Shown piece by piece: positions 35,179-43,932 of a stretch of DNA of 64,000 nt (within the stretch, counting starts at the first letter, position 1; each line of letters begins with the position of its first letter). Both the position numbers and the translations under genes were made by a program. Source of the stretch: JAQIBY01 sp963676165 (GTDB taxonomy: Bacteria; Bacteroidota; Bacteroidia; Bacteroidales; ML635J-15); contig OY781043.1 in the NCBI GenBank assembly GCA_963676165.1, positions 3,162,001-3,226,000 of the forward strand, in the 5' to 3' direction. The notes under the pieces are model-generated. The model saw nothing but the letters and a program-made list of their open reading frames with translations, searched no databases and was not told where the DNA came from.

Positions 35179-37053
35179 CTACTCCTTCTTTTCGCTAAGT
35201 TCCAGCCAGCGCATTTCTTTTTCATCAAGTAAGTCACTAAGTTCTGAAAATCGCGTTGATTTTTCTTGCAAGTCGTCGGTAGAAAGTGTCCCAGAAGACA
35301 ATTCTGTTTCCAGATTTTCTTTTTCTTGGCTCAAAGATTCGATCTCCTTTTCCAGCTGCTCAAACTCTAACTTTTCTTTGTAGGACAATCTATTTTCGTA
35401 GGTGTTTTGTTTTTGTTTTTCCGGTTTCTTTTCAACAGCCTTCTTTTTTGAAGCAATAATACTCTCTAACTTCTCCTCTTCATCTTTTTTTGACCGGTAA
35501 ACCGAATAGTTACCAGGAAAATCTCTCACCACACCATTGCCTTCAAACACAAAAAGGTGATCGACAATTTTATCCATAAAATAACGATCGTGAGACACAA
35601 TTAGCAAACACCCCTGATATTGAATCAGATAATCTTCCAATACTTGCAAGGTCACAATATCTAAATCATTTGTTGGCTCATCAAGAATTAAAAAGTTAGG
35701 TTTCGTCATGAGCACTGTACACAAATACAATCTTCGTTTCTCACCCCCACTTAATTTTGAAATTCGTTGTTGCTGCTTAGGAACAGGAAACATGAAATGC
35801 AAGAGAAACTGTTGAGCAGAAAACACTTTACTTTTATCCAAACTAACCGCCTCAGCAACTTTGGTTACTGCATCAATCACTTTATCGTCTTCATTGAAAT
35901 TCATACCATCCTGACGATAATATGCAAGCTTTACTGTTTGTCCAAGGACTACACTTCCTTCATCTGGTTTAATTAAACCTGCAACCAAGTCGAGAAATGT
36001 AGTTTTCCCAGTTCCGTTTCCACCAACAATACCAATGCGCTCAAAACGAGCAAACTTATAATTGAAATGATTGATAAGGGAAAGATTTTCGTAACCCTTA
36101 CTCATATTATGAAATTCAAGAATTTTTGAGCCCAACCGCTCAGATGGGATAGCAATGCTCATTGCTTCTTCTCGCTTTTGCTGAGATTTCTGCTTGAGTT
36201 CATAATAATTATCGATACGAAATTTTGCTTTTGTACCACGCGCTTTAGGCATTCTCCTCATCCACTCAGATTCTGTTCGCAAGAGATTGGTAGCCTTTTC
36301 TGCCATTGCCTTTTGATTATCCTTACGTTCTTGACGTTTATCAAGATAATAGGAATAATTTCCATTGTAAGTATATATCTGATTATCATCAATCTCCAGA
36401 ATCACATTACACACTCGATCTAAAAAATAACGATCGTGAGTAACCATAAAAAGTGTTTTCCCAGATTGCATGAGGAACTGCTCCAGCCATTCAATCATAT
36501 TCAAATCCAAATGGTTAGTAGGCTCATCCAGAATCAGCAAGTCCGGATCCTCCATCAGTACAGCAGCTAAGGCAACACGTTTTTGTTGTCCTCCACTCAG
36601 TTGAGACACTTTTAAATGCACTTGCTCTACTTGCAAAACAGTCAGAATTTGTTTCATACGAAGTTCCAAATCCCAAGCATTCATGCTATCCATGACATCA
36701 ATGCATTTTTGCAAATTATCCGCATCATTATCTTCAATGGCATTTTGGTAATCTCTTACAGCGTTCATCATAGGAGAATCCAAATGAAAGATTGCATCGA
36801 GAATGGATTTTTTTGGATCAAGCATGATATCTTGCGGCAGATATCCAACCTTTAAATCATTCACTGAAGAAATCTGCCCTGTATCAGGTGTATCTTCTCC
36901 TGCAAGAATTTTCAACAAAGTTGATTTTCCCGTTCCATTTTTCGCCACAAGTGCAATTTTCTGTCCTTGAGAAATACTAATTGAAATATCTTCAAACAAT
37001 AGATTTACACCAAAGCGTTTCGAAATATGTTCAGTTTGCAATAAACTTATCAT
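35179..37053 (-). CDS. ABC-F family ATPase (Uup/EttA type)
   Basis: 624 aa, two ATPase domains and no membrane spans. Walker A KNGTGKST (38-45) and GGNGTGKTT (about 345), and signatures LSGGQQKR and LSGGEKRR with LILDEPTN after each. A C-terminal coiled coil (about 555-620) points to the Uup-like subgroup. ABC-F proteins act on the ribosome or on DNA structures rather than in transport. Its ATG overlaps the trmD stop by four bases, supporting a translation-linked role. Confidence 0.9.
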   Translation of the reverse strand: MISLLQTEHISKRFGVNLLFEDISISISQGQKIALVAKNGTGKSTLLKILAGEDTPDTGQISSVNDLKVGYLPQDIMLDPKKSILDAIFHLDSPMMNAVRDYQNAIEDNDADNLQKCIDVMDSMNAWDLELRMKQILTVLQVEQVHLKVSQLSGGQQKRVALAAVLMEDPDLLILDEPTNHLDLNMIEWLEQFLMQSGKTLFMVTHDRYFLDRVCNVILEIDDNQIYTYNGNYSYYLDKRQERKDNQKAMAEKATNLLRTESEWMRRMPKARGTKAKFRIDNYYELKQKSQQKREEAMSIAIPSERLGSKILEFHNMSKGYENLSLINHFNYKFARFERIGIVGGNGTGKTTFLDLVAGLIKPDEGSVVLGQTVKLAYYRQDGMNFNEDDKVIDAVTKVAEAVSLDKSKVFSAQQFLLHFMFPVPKQQQRISKLSGGEKRRLYLCTVLMTKPNFLILDEPTNDLDIVTLQVLEDYLIQYQGCLLIVSHDRYFMDKIVDHLFVFEGNGVVRDFPGNYSVYRSKKDEEEKLESIIASKKKAVEKKPEKQKQNTYENRLSYKEKLEFEQLEKEIESLSQEKENLETELSSGTLSTDDLQEKSTRFSELSDLLDEKEMRWLELSEKKE

Positions 37054-37745
37054 GCATTATCTCCATTTTCCTCATTCAACAAATCTGGTCGTAGTCGCTT
37101 GGTTCTTTCGTATGCCTGTTGAGCTTTCCACTCATCAATTTTTTTAAAGTTTCCACTTGTTAAAACAGCTGGCACCTCCCAACCATTATATTCTGAGGGA
37201 CGTGTATATACAGGAGGCGACAATAATCCATCCTGAAATGAATCGCTTAAGGCAGAGGTTTCATCCGAAAGCACTCCGGGAATCAATCGTATAATACTAT
37301 CAGCCATGACAGCTGCTGCAAGTTCTCCTCCTGTCATCACAAAATCGCCGATACTCACTTCACGAGTAATAAAATGATCGCGTATGCGCTGATCTATTCC
37401 CTTATAATGGCCACAAAGAATCATAATATTCCCTTTTAGTGACATTGCATTTGCCATTGGCTGATCAAACTTTTCCCCATCAGGAGAAGTATATATGATT
37501 TCATCGTAATCTCGTTCCTGTTTTAAAGCCGAAATACATTTATCCACAGGCTCAAGCATAAGTACCATACCAGCATCATTACCGTATGCATAATCATCCA
37601 CTTGACGATGTTTTCCCAATCCGTATTCTCTCAAATCGTGCAAATGAATTTCGGCAAGATTCCGTTCCTGAGCTCGCTGAATAATTGAATGTCCAAGTGG
37701 ACTTTTCAATAATTCAGGCAAAACTGTGATAATATCTATTCGCAT
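37050..37745 (-). CDS. trmD: tRNA (guanine-37-N1) methyltransferase
   Basis: SPOUT-class enzyme that methylates G37 of tRNAs reading CNN/CGG codons to prevent frameshifting. The start chosen is the ATG at 37743-37745 (231 aa, MRIDIITVLPEL); six extra codons upstream (to 37763) fall next to the -7 element. The trefoil-knot motifs GHYKGIDQR (112-120) and IGDFVMTGGELA (132-143) are complete. Confidence 0.96.
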   Translation of the reverse strand: MRIDIITVLPELLKSPLGHSIIQRAQERNLAEIHLHDLREYGLGKHRQVDDYAYGNDAGMVLMLEPVDKCISALKQERDYDEIIYTSPDGEKFDQPMANAMSLKGNIMILCGHYKGIDQRIRDHFITREVSIGDFVMTGGELAAAVMADSIIRLIPGVLSDETSALSDSFQDGLLSPPVYTRPSEYNGWEVPAVLTSGNFKKIDEWKAQQAYERTKRLRPDLLNEENGDNA

Positions 37746-37760
37746 ATTTTTATTTTTGTA

Positions 37761-37768
37761 CAAAATTA
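37761..37768 (-). promoter_or_regulatory. -7 promoter element of trmD
   Basis: Minus strand TAATTTTG (exact TAnnTTTG) ends 15 nt before the chosen trmD ATG. It overlaps the longer alternative ORF start at 37763, which favours the shorter start. No -33 match is evident. Confidence 0.5.
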
Positions 37769-37948
37769 ATCAAATGCTTTGAGTGATAGACAGATTCAGT
37801 CTAAATTATGTTCGATTATTCAGAATTGAACATAAATACTTTGAAAATTCGGGCTTTAAGTCTTAATTTCGAACATTTTTAGTAAAATTGCACTTTTTTT
37901 AATTTGTAAAACGTAAACATAAAATTCTGAAGTTTAAATTATCCAGTA

Positions 37949-40009
37949 ATGAACGAAGAAAAACACAACAACGCGCTGAATAACAACGACCTGAAAAACA
38001 CTTCAGGCGACGATATTCAAAAGTCTGAAAATGTAAACGATCAGGCAAATATTGACGCGCAAGCTCAAGATCAGTCAAAAACTGATGACTCTTCTGCAGC
38101 AGAGAAAACCTCTGAAAATTCAGAATCAGCTCCATCGAAGGAAAATATTTCGGAAGAAAAAGTAGCTGAAAAGAATCATTCAAACGATGCGCCAGAGGCA
38201 AGTGTAAAAGAAGAGGAAGAAAAATCTGACGCAAAAGCAGAGAATGAAACATCTGATGAAAAAGAGGCAGAAACATTGCCGGACTACACAAATTTTTCTA
38301 AATCAGAATTACTTGATGCATTAAAAGAAGCTGTTGACAGTGAAGACATTGCAATAGCAAGAAACAAAATAGATGTCATCAAATCTAGCTTTTACAAGTT
38401 AAGACATCAGGAAATTGCAGACCTCAAACGTATTCATGTCGATGGAGGTTTGGATCCAAATGAATTTGATGCACCAAAAGATAAAGATGAAACTTATCTG
38501 AAAGAACTTTTGGATATTTTCAAAGATAAGAAAGCAAAATTCAATGCTGAGCAAGAAAAAGTGAAGCTTGTTAACTTAGCGAAAAAGCAAGAAATCATTG
38601 AAAAGATCAAAGTTTTGGCAAATGGAGAAGAATCCATGAAAAAAACGTTTGAAGAGTTTCGTGCACTTCAAGCAGAATGGAAATCCATCGGCAACGTTCC
38701 AAAAGAAGAAGCAAGTGAATTATGGAACAGCTACAACATGCAAGTTGAGCGTTTTTACGATTTCATTAAAATCAACAATGAAATGCGCGATTTAGATTTC
38801 AAGAAAAACCTTGAAATGAAAATCGAATTGTGCGAAAAAGCTGAAAAACTCCTTTTAGAACCTAAAATTGTACAAGCTTACAAATCGTTGCAAGACTTAC
38901 ATGACCTTTGGAAAGAAACAGGTCCGGTACCAAAAGAAAAACGTGACGAAATTTGGGAACGCTTTAGTTTAGCATCCAAAGAAATCAACAAAAAGCATCA
39001 AGAGCATTTCATTCAGAAAAAAGAGGAGCGTGAAAATAACCTAAAAACAAAAGAAGCACTTTGCGAAAAAGCTGAGGTTATTGCCAATCAGAATTTTGAA
39101 AAAATGAAAGATTGGAATGAACGCACGAATGAAATTATGGAATTGCAGAAAGTTTGGAAAACCATTGGAATGGTTCCACAAAAACACAATGCTGCAATTT
39201 ATGAACGTTTCCGTTCAGCATGCAATTTATTTTTTGACAAAAAGCAAAGTTTTTTTAAAGAGATAAAATCAGAATTTGATGACAATCTTCAAAAGAAAAT
39301 TGACATATGTGTTCGTGCCGAAGCTATCCAAAACAACACAAATTGGAATGAAACTCGGGATGAAATATTAAAGCTACAGGAAGAATGGAAAACCATAGGT
39401 TCTGTACCTAAAAAACAATCCGATGAGGTTTGGAAACGCTTCCGTGGAGCATGTAACAGTTTCTTCGAAGCCCGCGACAACTATTTCAAAGGCAGAAAGA
39501 ATGAAGAAAAAGAAAACCTTGACAAGAAAACAACGCTTATTGATGAAATTAAGGCATTTAAACCTTCTGAAGATAAAGCAGAAAACCTTAAAGCTTTACA
39601 GAATTTCCAATCAGCTTGGACTCAAATCGGTTTTGTACCAAGAAAAGACAAAGACAAACTACAGAAAGCTTACAAACAAGCAATTGAAGATGCATTCCAA
39701 GGTCTCGATATGTCTTTGGCAGGTCTAAACAATGCACAATTCCAAAAGCAAGTTGATGAGTGGACTGAAGCTGATGATCAGCAAAAAATCCAAGGTGAAA
39801 GACAACGTCTAAACCAAAAAATCAGCAAAATCAATGAAGATATTACCCTTTGGGAGAATAACATGAGTTTTTTCACCGGCAGCAGCAGCGGATCACTGCT
39901 GAATAACGTCAAGAAAAAGATAGAGAAAGCGAAAAAAGATAAATCGCAATTACAAGACAAACGTAAAATTCTCGATCTGGCGTTAAGAAAACTAAAAAAA
40001 GAAGAATGA
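37949..40009 (+). CDS. DUF349 repeat protein with acidic disordered N-terminus
   Basis: 686 aa, no signal peptide. Residues 1-115 are low-complexity and highly acidic (Glu, Asp, Ser, Asn, Lys) and probably disordered. From about 215 to 600 there are five recognisable DUF349 units, each a helical pair with a W-(x)-IG-x-VP-K core (for example EWKSIGNVPKEEA, LWKETGPVPKEKR, VWKTIGMVPQKHN, EWKTIGSVPKKQS, AWTQIGFVPRKDK). The C-terminus is a long coiled coil (about 610-684). DUF349 proteins are poorly characterised. It overlaps the downstream TonB receptor by four bases. Confidence 0.85.
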   Translation: MNEEKHNNALNNNDLKNTSGDDIQKSENVNDQANIDAQAQDQSKTDDSSAAEKTSENSESAPSKENISEEKVAEKNHSNDAPEASVKEEEEKSDAKAENETSDEKEAETLPDYTNFSKSELLDALKEAVDSEDIAIARNKIDVIKSSFYKLRHQEIADLKRIHVDGGLDPNEFDAPKDKDETYLKELLDIFKDKKAKFNAEQEKVKLVNLAKKQEIIEKIKVLANGEESMKKTFEEFRALQAEWKSIGNVPKEEASELWNSYNMQVERFYDFIKINNEMRDLDFKKNLEMKIELCEKAEKLLLEPKIVQAYKSLQDLHDLWKETGPVPKEKRDEIWERFSLASKEINKKHQEHFIQKKEERENNLKTKEALCEKAEVIANQNFEKMKDWNERTNEIMELQKVWKTIGMVPQKHNAAIYERFRSACNLFFDKKQSFFKEIKSEFDDNLQKKIDICVRAEAIQNNTNWNETRDEILKLQEEWKTIGSVPKKQSDEVWKRFRGACNSFFEARDNYFKGRKNEEKENLDKKTTLIDEIKAFKPSEDKAENLKALQNFQSAWTQIGFVPRKDKDKLQKAYKQAIEDAFQGLDMSLAGLNNAQFQKQVDEWTEADDQQKIQGERQRLNQKISKINEDITLWENNMSFFTGSSSGSLLNNVKKKIEKAKKDKSQLQDKRKILDLALRKLKKEE

Positions 40010-42309
40010 AAAACTTAAAAATTAGCATTTTAACAAGTCTAATTCTATTAATCCTTCCAACTTTGATGTTTGCTCAAAATGGAAGTATTAAAGGGTTTGT
40101 GTACGACAAAAACACAGGTGAAGCATGCGTATTTGCCAATGTGTTTATTGAAAACACTTCATTAGGTGCAGCTACCGACATGAATGGTTATTTCAATATC
40201 GGGAAAGTCCCACCGGGGAAACAACAAGTCATTGTTTCTTATGTAGGTTACGACACTTTACGCTTGGAAGTATCTGTTCGAGCTAATGATGTGATTTCGC
40301 AAAACTTTTACCTTGAAGCAAGCTCTGTCATTCTTGATGAAGCATTAGTTTCTGCAGAACGCATGGAAAAAACGACTCAGGTGCGAACTTCTGTAACAAA
40401 AGTACAACCCGTACAAATCAAACGCCTGCCTAGTATTGGTGCTGAGCCTGACATTGCTCAATACCTACAAGTTGTTCCTGGAGTTGTCTTTACAGGTGAC
40501 CAAGGAGGGCAGTTATATATTCGTGGAGGATCCCCAATTCAGAACCTTGTATTACTGGACGGAATGGTAGTGTATAATCCATTCCATTCGATAGGTTTGT
40601 TTTCAGTTTTTGATTCTGATATCATGCAATCTGCCGATATTTACACAGGTGGATTTTCAGCAGAATACGGAGGAAGAATTTCTTCTGTAATGGACATAAA
40701 AATGAGAGATGGTAACAAAAAACGCTTTGGCGGGAAATTGTCAGCCAGCCCATTTGGATCAAAACTTTTGCTCGAAGGACCTTTTAAGAAATTTGAAATA
40801 GGAAAAGGAAGTGCAAGTTATTTAATTTCAGCGAAAACTTCCTATCTGGAACAAAGCTCAAAGTACTTGTATAACTACATTGCTGATAGTCTCCCATTTA
40901 ACTACACCGACATTTTTGGAAAAGTTTCTTTCAATGCTGCCAACGGAAGTAAAGTCAATGTATTTGGGTTTAATTTCAGAGACAATGTTAATTATGGTGC
41001 TTTGTCTGATTTAAACTGGAACAGTTCAGGAATTGGAAGTAATTTCATCATTGTTCCTGATGGCTCAAGTGTTATGATTCGCGCAAACTTGTCATATTCT
41101 AATTACAGTATTGAGCTTTCTGACGCAAACAATGTCCCACGAAGCAGTGATATTTCAGGATACAATGGAGGCTTGGATTTCATTTATTTCCAAGGCAAAA
41201 ATGAGTTTGTTTGGGGATTGGAGACCTTAGGTTTCACAACAGACTATATTTTCCAGAACTCCATAGGCAGAACCTTGAATCAAAGAGAAAACACAACAGA
41301 ACTTGCGGCTTACACCAAATACAAAATGAAACGTGGAGCGCTTGTTTTGGAACCTTCATTTAGAATTCATTATTACGCATCCCTTTCAGATGTATCACTA
41401 GAGCCAAGATTAGGTGCAAAATACAATCTAACCGAAGTTTTCCGATTGAAATTTGCAGGTGGTTTCTACTCACAGAACCTCATCGCAGCAAACTCAGACA
41501 GAGATGTTGTTAACTTGTTTTATGGTTTCTTATCCGGTTCAGATGCAATCCCTGAAGAGTTTGATGGAGATCCGATTACACACAGATTACAGAAATCACA
41601 ACATGCGATTTTCGGATTTGAATTTGATTTAACAAAATATTGGGAACTTAATGTAGAAGGTTACTATAAAAACTTCTCTCAACTGACAAACATCAATCGA
41701 AATAAACTGTATGATGACTCTCCTGAGAATTATGAAATTCCTGATTATCAGAAAAAAGATTTTATCATTGAAAAAGGGGCTGCTTATGGTGTGGATGTCC
41801 TTTTGAAATATGAATACAAACGTTTGTATTTATGGATGGTTTATGGCTTAGGTAAAGTTGTGAGAGATGATGGTATCGAAACCTACGCTCCACATTTTGA
41901 CAGAAGACATAATGTCAACTTTGTTGGAACCTACAAACTTGGAGAAAACAACTCTTGGGAAATTAGCGCACGTTGGAATATGGGTAGCGGTTTTCCATTC
42001 ACTCAAACACAAGGTTTTTATGAACAATTGCCTCTGTATGGATCAATCAATACAGATTATTGGTCATTAAATGGCGACCTTGGAATTATTTACGGTGACA
42101 TCAACGAAGGACGATTACCAACTTACCATCGTTTAGACTTAAATGTCAAAAAATTGATCACCTTTAATGAATTTACAAAACTTGAAATTAGCGCATCGGT
42201 AACGAATGTATATAACAGAGAAAACATTTTTTATTTTGATCGTGTGAATTTTGAACGCGTGAATCAGTTACCAATTATGCCTAGTTTAGGACTAAGTTTA
42301 ACATTTTAA
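40006..42309 (+). CDS. TonB-dependent receptor with carboxypeptidase-regulatory-like domain
   Basis: 767 aa outer-membrane protein. A signal peptide (1-23, ending FAQ) is followed by a CarboxypepD_reg-like beta-sandwich (about 26-105, with KGFVYDKNTGEACVFANVFIENT). The plug domain (about 115-240) contains YIRGGSPIQNLVLLDGMVVYNP, and a 22-strand-type barrel ends PSLGLSLTF. No SusD partner is adjacent, so a glycan-utilisation role is not indicated and the substrate is unknown. The start overlaps the DUF349 stop as ATGA, and pyrG follows after 12 nt. Confidence 0.9.
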   Translation: MKNLKISILTSLILLILPTLMFAQNGSIKGFVYDKNTGEACVFANVFIENTSLGAATDMNGYFNIGKVPPGKQQVIVSYVGYDTLRLEVSVRANDVISQNFYLEASSVILDEALVSAERMEKTTQVRTSVTKVQPVQIKRLPSIGAEPDIAQYLQVVPGVVFTGDQGGQLYIRGGSPIQNLVLLDGMVVYNPFHSIGLFSVFDSDIMQSADIYTGGFSAEYGGRISSVMDIKMRDGNKKRFGGKLSASPFGSKLLLEGPFKKFEIGKGSASYLISAKTSYLEQSSKYLYNYIADSLPFNYTDIFGKVSFNAANGSKVNVFGFNFRDNVNYGALSDLNWNSSGIGSNFIIVPDGSSVMIRANLSYSNYSIELSDANNVPRSSDISGYNGGLDFIYFQGKNEFVWGLETLGFTTDYIFQNSIGRTLNQRENTTELAAYTKYKMKRGALVLEPSFRIHYYASLSDVSLEPRLGAKYNLTEVFRLKFAGGFYSQNLIAANSDRDVVNLFYGFLSGSDAIPEEFDGDPITHRLQKSQHAIFGFEFDLTKYWELNVEGYYKNFSQLTNINRNKLYDDSPENYEIPDYQKKDFIIEKGAAYGVDVLLKYEYKRLYLWMVYGLGKVVRDDGIETYAPHFDRRHNVNFVGTYKLGENNSWEISARWNMGSGFPFTQTQGFYEQLPLYGSINTDYWSLNGDLGIIYGDINEGRLPTYHRLDLNVKKLITFNEFTKLEISASVTNVYNRENIFYFDRVNFERVNQLPIMPSLGLSLTF

Positions 42310-42321
42310 AACCACAACGTT

Positions 42322-43920
42322 GTGAGTCAAACAAATTACATTTTTGTTACAGGAGGAGTTGCATCATCCCTTGGGAAAGGCATTATTTCAGCATCTTTGG
42401 CAAGATTGCTACAAGCAAGGGGATATTCTGTGACAATTCAAAAGCTTGATCCCTACATCAATATTGATCCGGGAACTCTCAACCCTTACGAACACGGGGA
42501 ATGCTACGTCACTGAAGATGGTGCTGAAACCGATTTGGATTTAGGTCATTACGAACGTTTTCTAAATCAACACACTAGCCAGAACAACAATGTCACGACA
42601 GGTCGAGTTTATCAAACTGTTATTGATAAAGAAAGACGTGGAGATTATCTCGGAAAAACCGTTCAGATTATTCCTCATATCACCGATGAAATTAAACGCA
42701 GAATTAAATTATTGGGCACTAAGCACAATTACGATTTTGTTATTACTGAAATTGGAGGTACGGTTGGTGATATTGAATCTTTACCATACATTGAAGCAGT
42801 TCGCCAGTTACGCTGGGAAATGGGAAATCATTCTGTCAATATTCATTTGACACTGGTACCTTTCCTTAAAGCAAGTGGAGAACATAAAACAAAACCAACT
42901 CAACATTCCGTCAAACAACTTTTGGAAGAAGGAGTGCAGCCAGACATCATTGTTATCCGTACAGAAACACCTGTCAATAATGATATACGTGCTAAAGTTG
43001 CACAATTCTGTAATGTTCAGTCAAATGCTGTCATTGAATCTCGCGATGTGCCTAGCATCTACGAAGTTCCTTTAATGATGCAAAAAGAAAAACTGGATGT
43101 TATCGTGCTGGAAAAATTAGGACTTGAAGTCAAAGAAACTCCGAGTTTATCAGCATGGAAAGGTTTCTTGAAAAACTTAAAAGATCCTCAAGGAAGTGTT
43201 GACATTGCCCTCGTTGGAAAATATGTTGAATTACCTGACGCATATAAATCCATTCAGGAATCATTCATACATGCAGGTGTCGTTAACAAAGTGAAAGTCA
43301 AAGTTCACTTAGTGCATTCAGAAACCTTAACTGAAGACAATGCAGCTGAAAAACTGAAAGAATACAAAGGAGTTTTAGTTGCCCCAGGTTTTGGTAGTCG
43401 AGGAATTGAAGGTAAAATTCATGCTATTCGCTATGCACGTGAAAACAACATTCCTTTCTTAGGTATTTGCCTTGGAATGCAATGTGCGGTCATTGAATTT
43501 GCTCGTAATGTCATTGGCATGGAAAAAGCAAACTCCGCTGAAATGGATCATAATACACCTTACCCAGTGATTGACTTGATGGAATCTCAAAAACAAGTTA
43601 CCGATATGGGTGGTACCATGCGTTTAGGTGCATATCCTTGTGTCATTAAAGAAGGAAGCAATGTATTTGAAGCATACAAACGCATTAACATATCAGAACG
43701 TCACAGACATCGCTATGAGTTTAACAGCATGTACCTTGACGATTTTGTAAACAAAGGCATGATTCCAACGGGAATTAACCCTGACACCGAGCTAGTGGAA
43801 ATCGTTGAAATCCCTGAACACAAATGGTTTGTGGGCGTACAATTCCACCCAGAATATCAAAGTACAGTCATTAATCCGCATCCTATTTTTGCGGAATTTA
43901 TTAAAGCAACACTCTCATAA
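42322..43920 (+). CDS. pyrG: CTP synthase
   Basis: Makes CTP from UTP, ATP and glutamine. 532 aa. The N-terminal synthetase domain opens YIFVTGGVASSLGKGIISASL and contains the CTP/UTP site with DLDLGHYERF; the C-terminal class I glutaminase has the nucleophile Cys383 (GICLGMQC) and the His509/Glu511 pair (FHPE). The start codon is GTG at 42322; no ATG fits, because the conserved N-terminus begins six residues later. It follows the TonB receptor by 12 nt. Confidence 0.97.
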   Translation: MSQTNYIFVTGGVASSLGKGIISASLARLLQARGYSVTIQKLDPYINIDPGTLNPYEHGECYVTEDGAETDLDLGHYERFLNQHTSQNNNVTTGRVYQTVIDKERRGDYLGKTVQIIPHITDEIKRRIKLLGTKHNYDFVITEIGGTVGDIESLPYIEAVRQLRWEMGNHSVNIHLTLVPFLKASGEHKTKPTQHSVKQLLEEGVQPDIIVIRTETPVNNDIRAKVAQFCNVQSNAVIESRDVPSIYEVPLMMQKEKLDVIVLEKLGLEVKETPSLSAWKGFLKNLKDPQGSVDIALVGKYVELPDAYKSIQESFIHAGVVNKVKVKVHLVHSETLTEDNAAEKLKEYKGVLVAPGFGSRGIEGKIHAIRYARENNIPFLGICLGMQCAVIEFARNVIGMEKANSAEMDHNTPYPVIDLMESQKQVTDMGGTMRLGAYPCVIKEGSNVFEAYKRINISERHRHRYEFNSMYLDDFVNKGMIPTGINPDTELVEIVEIPEHKWFVGVQFHPEYQSTVINPHPIFAEFIKATLS

Positions 43921-43932
43921 TTTACCCTTTCT

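Noticed and set aside
37899..38291. 130-codon minus-strand ORF
   Set aside because: Antisense to the low-complexity acidic start of the DUF349 gene; its Leu/Phe richness just mirrors the GAA/GAT-type codons.
40006..42309. SusC/SusD-type glycan utilisation locus
   Set aside because: The receptor has a regulatory-like N-terminal domain but is much shorter than SusC proteins, and no SusD or glycoside hydrolase lies nearby.
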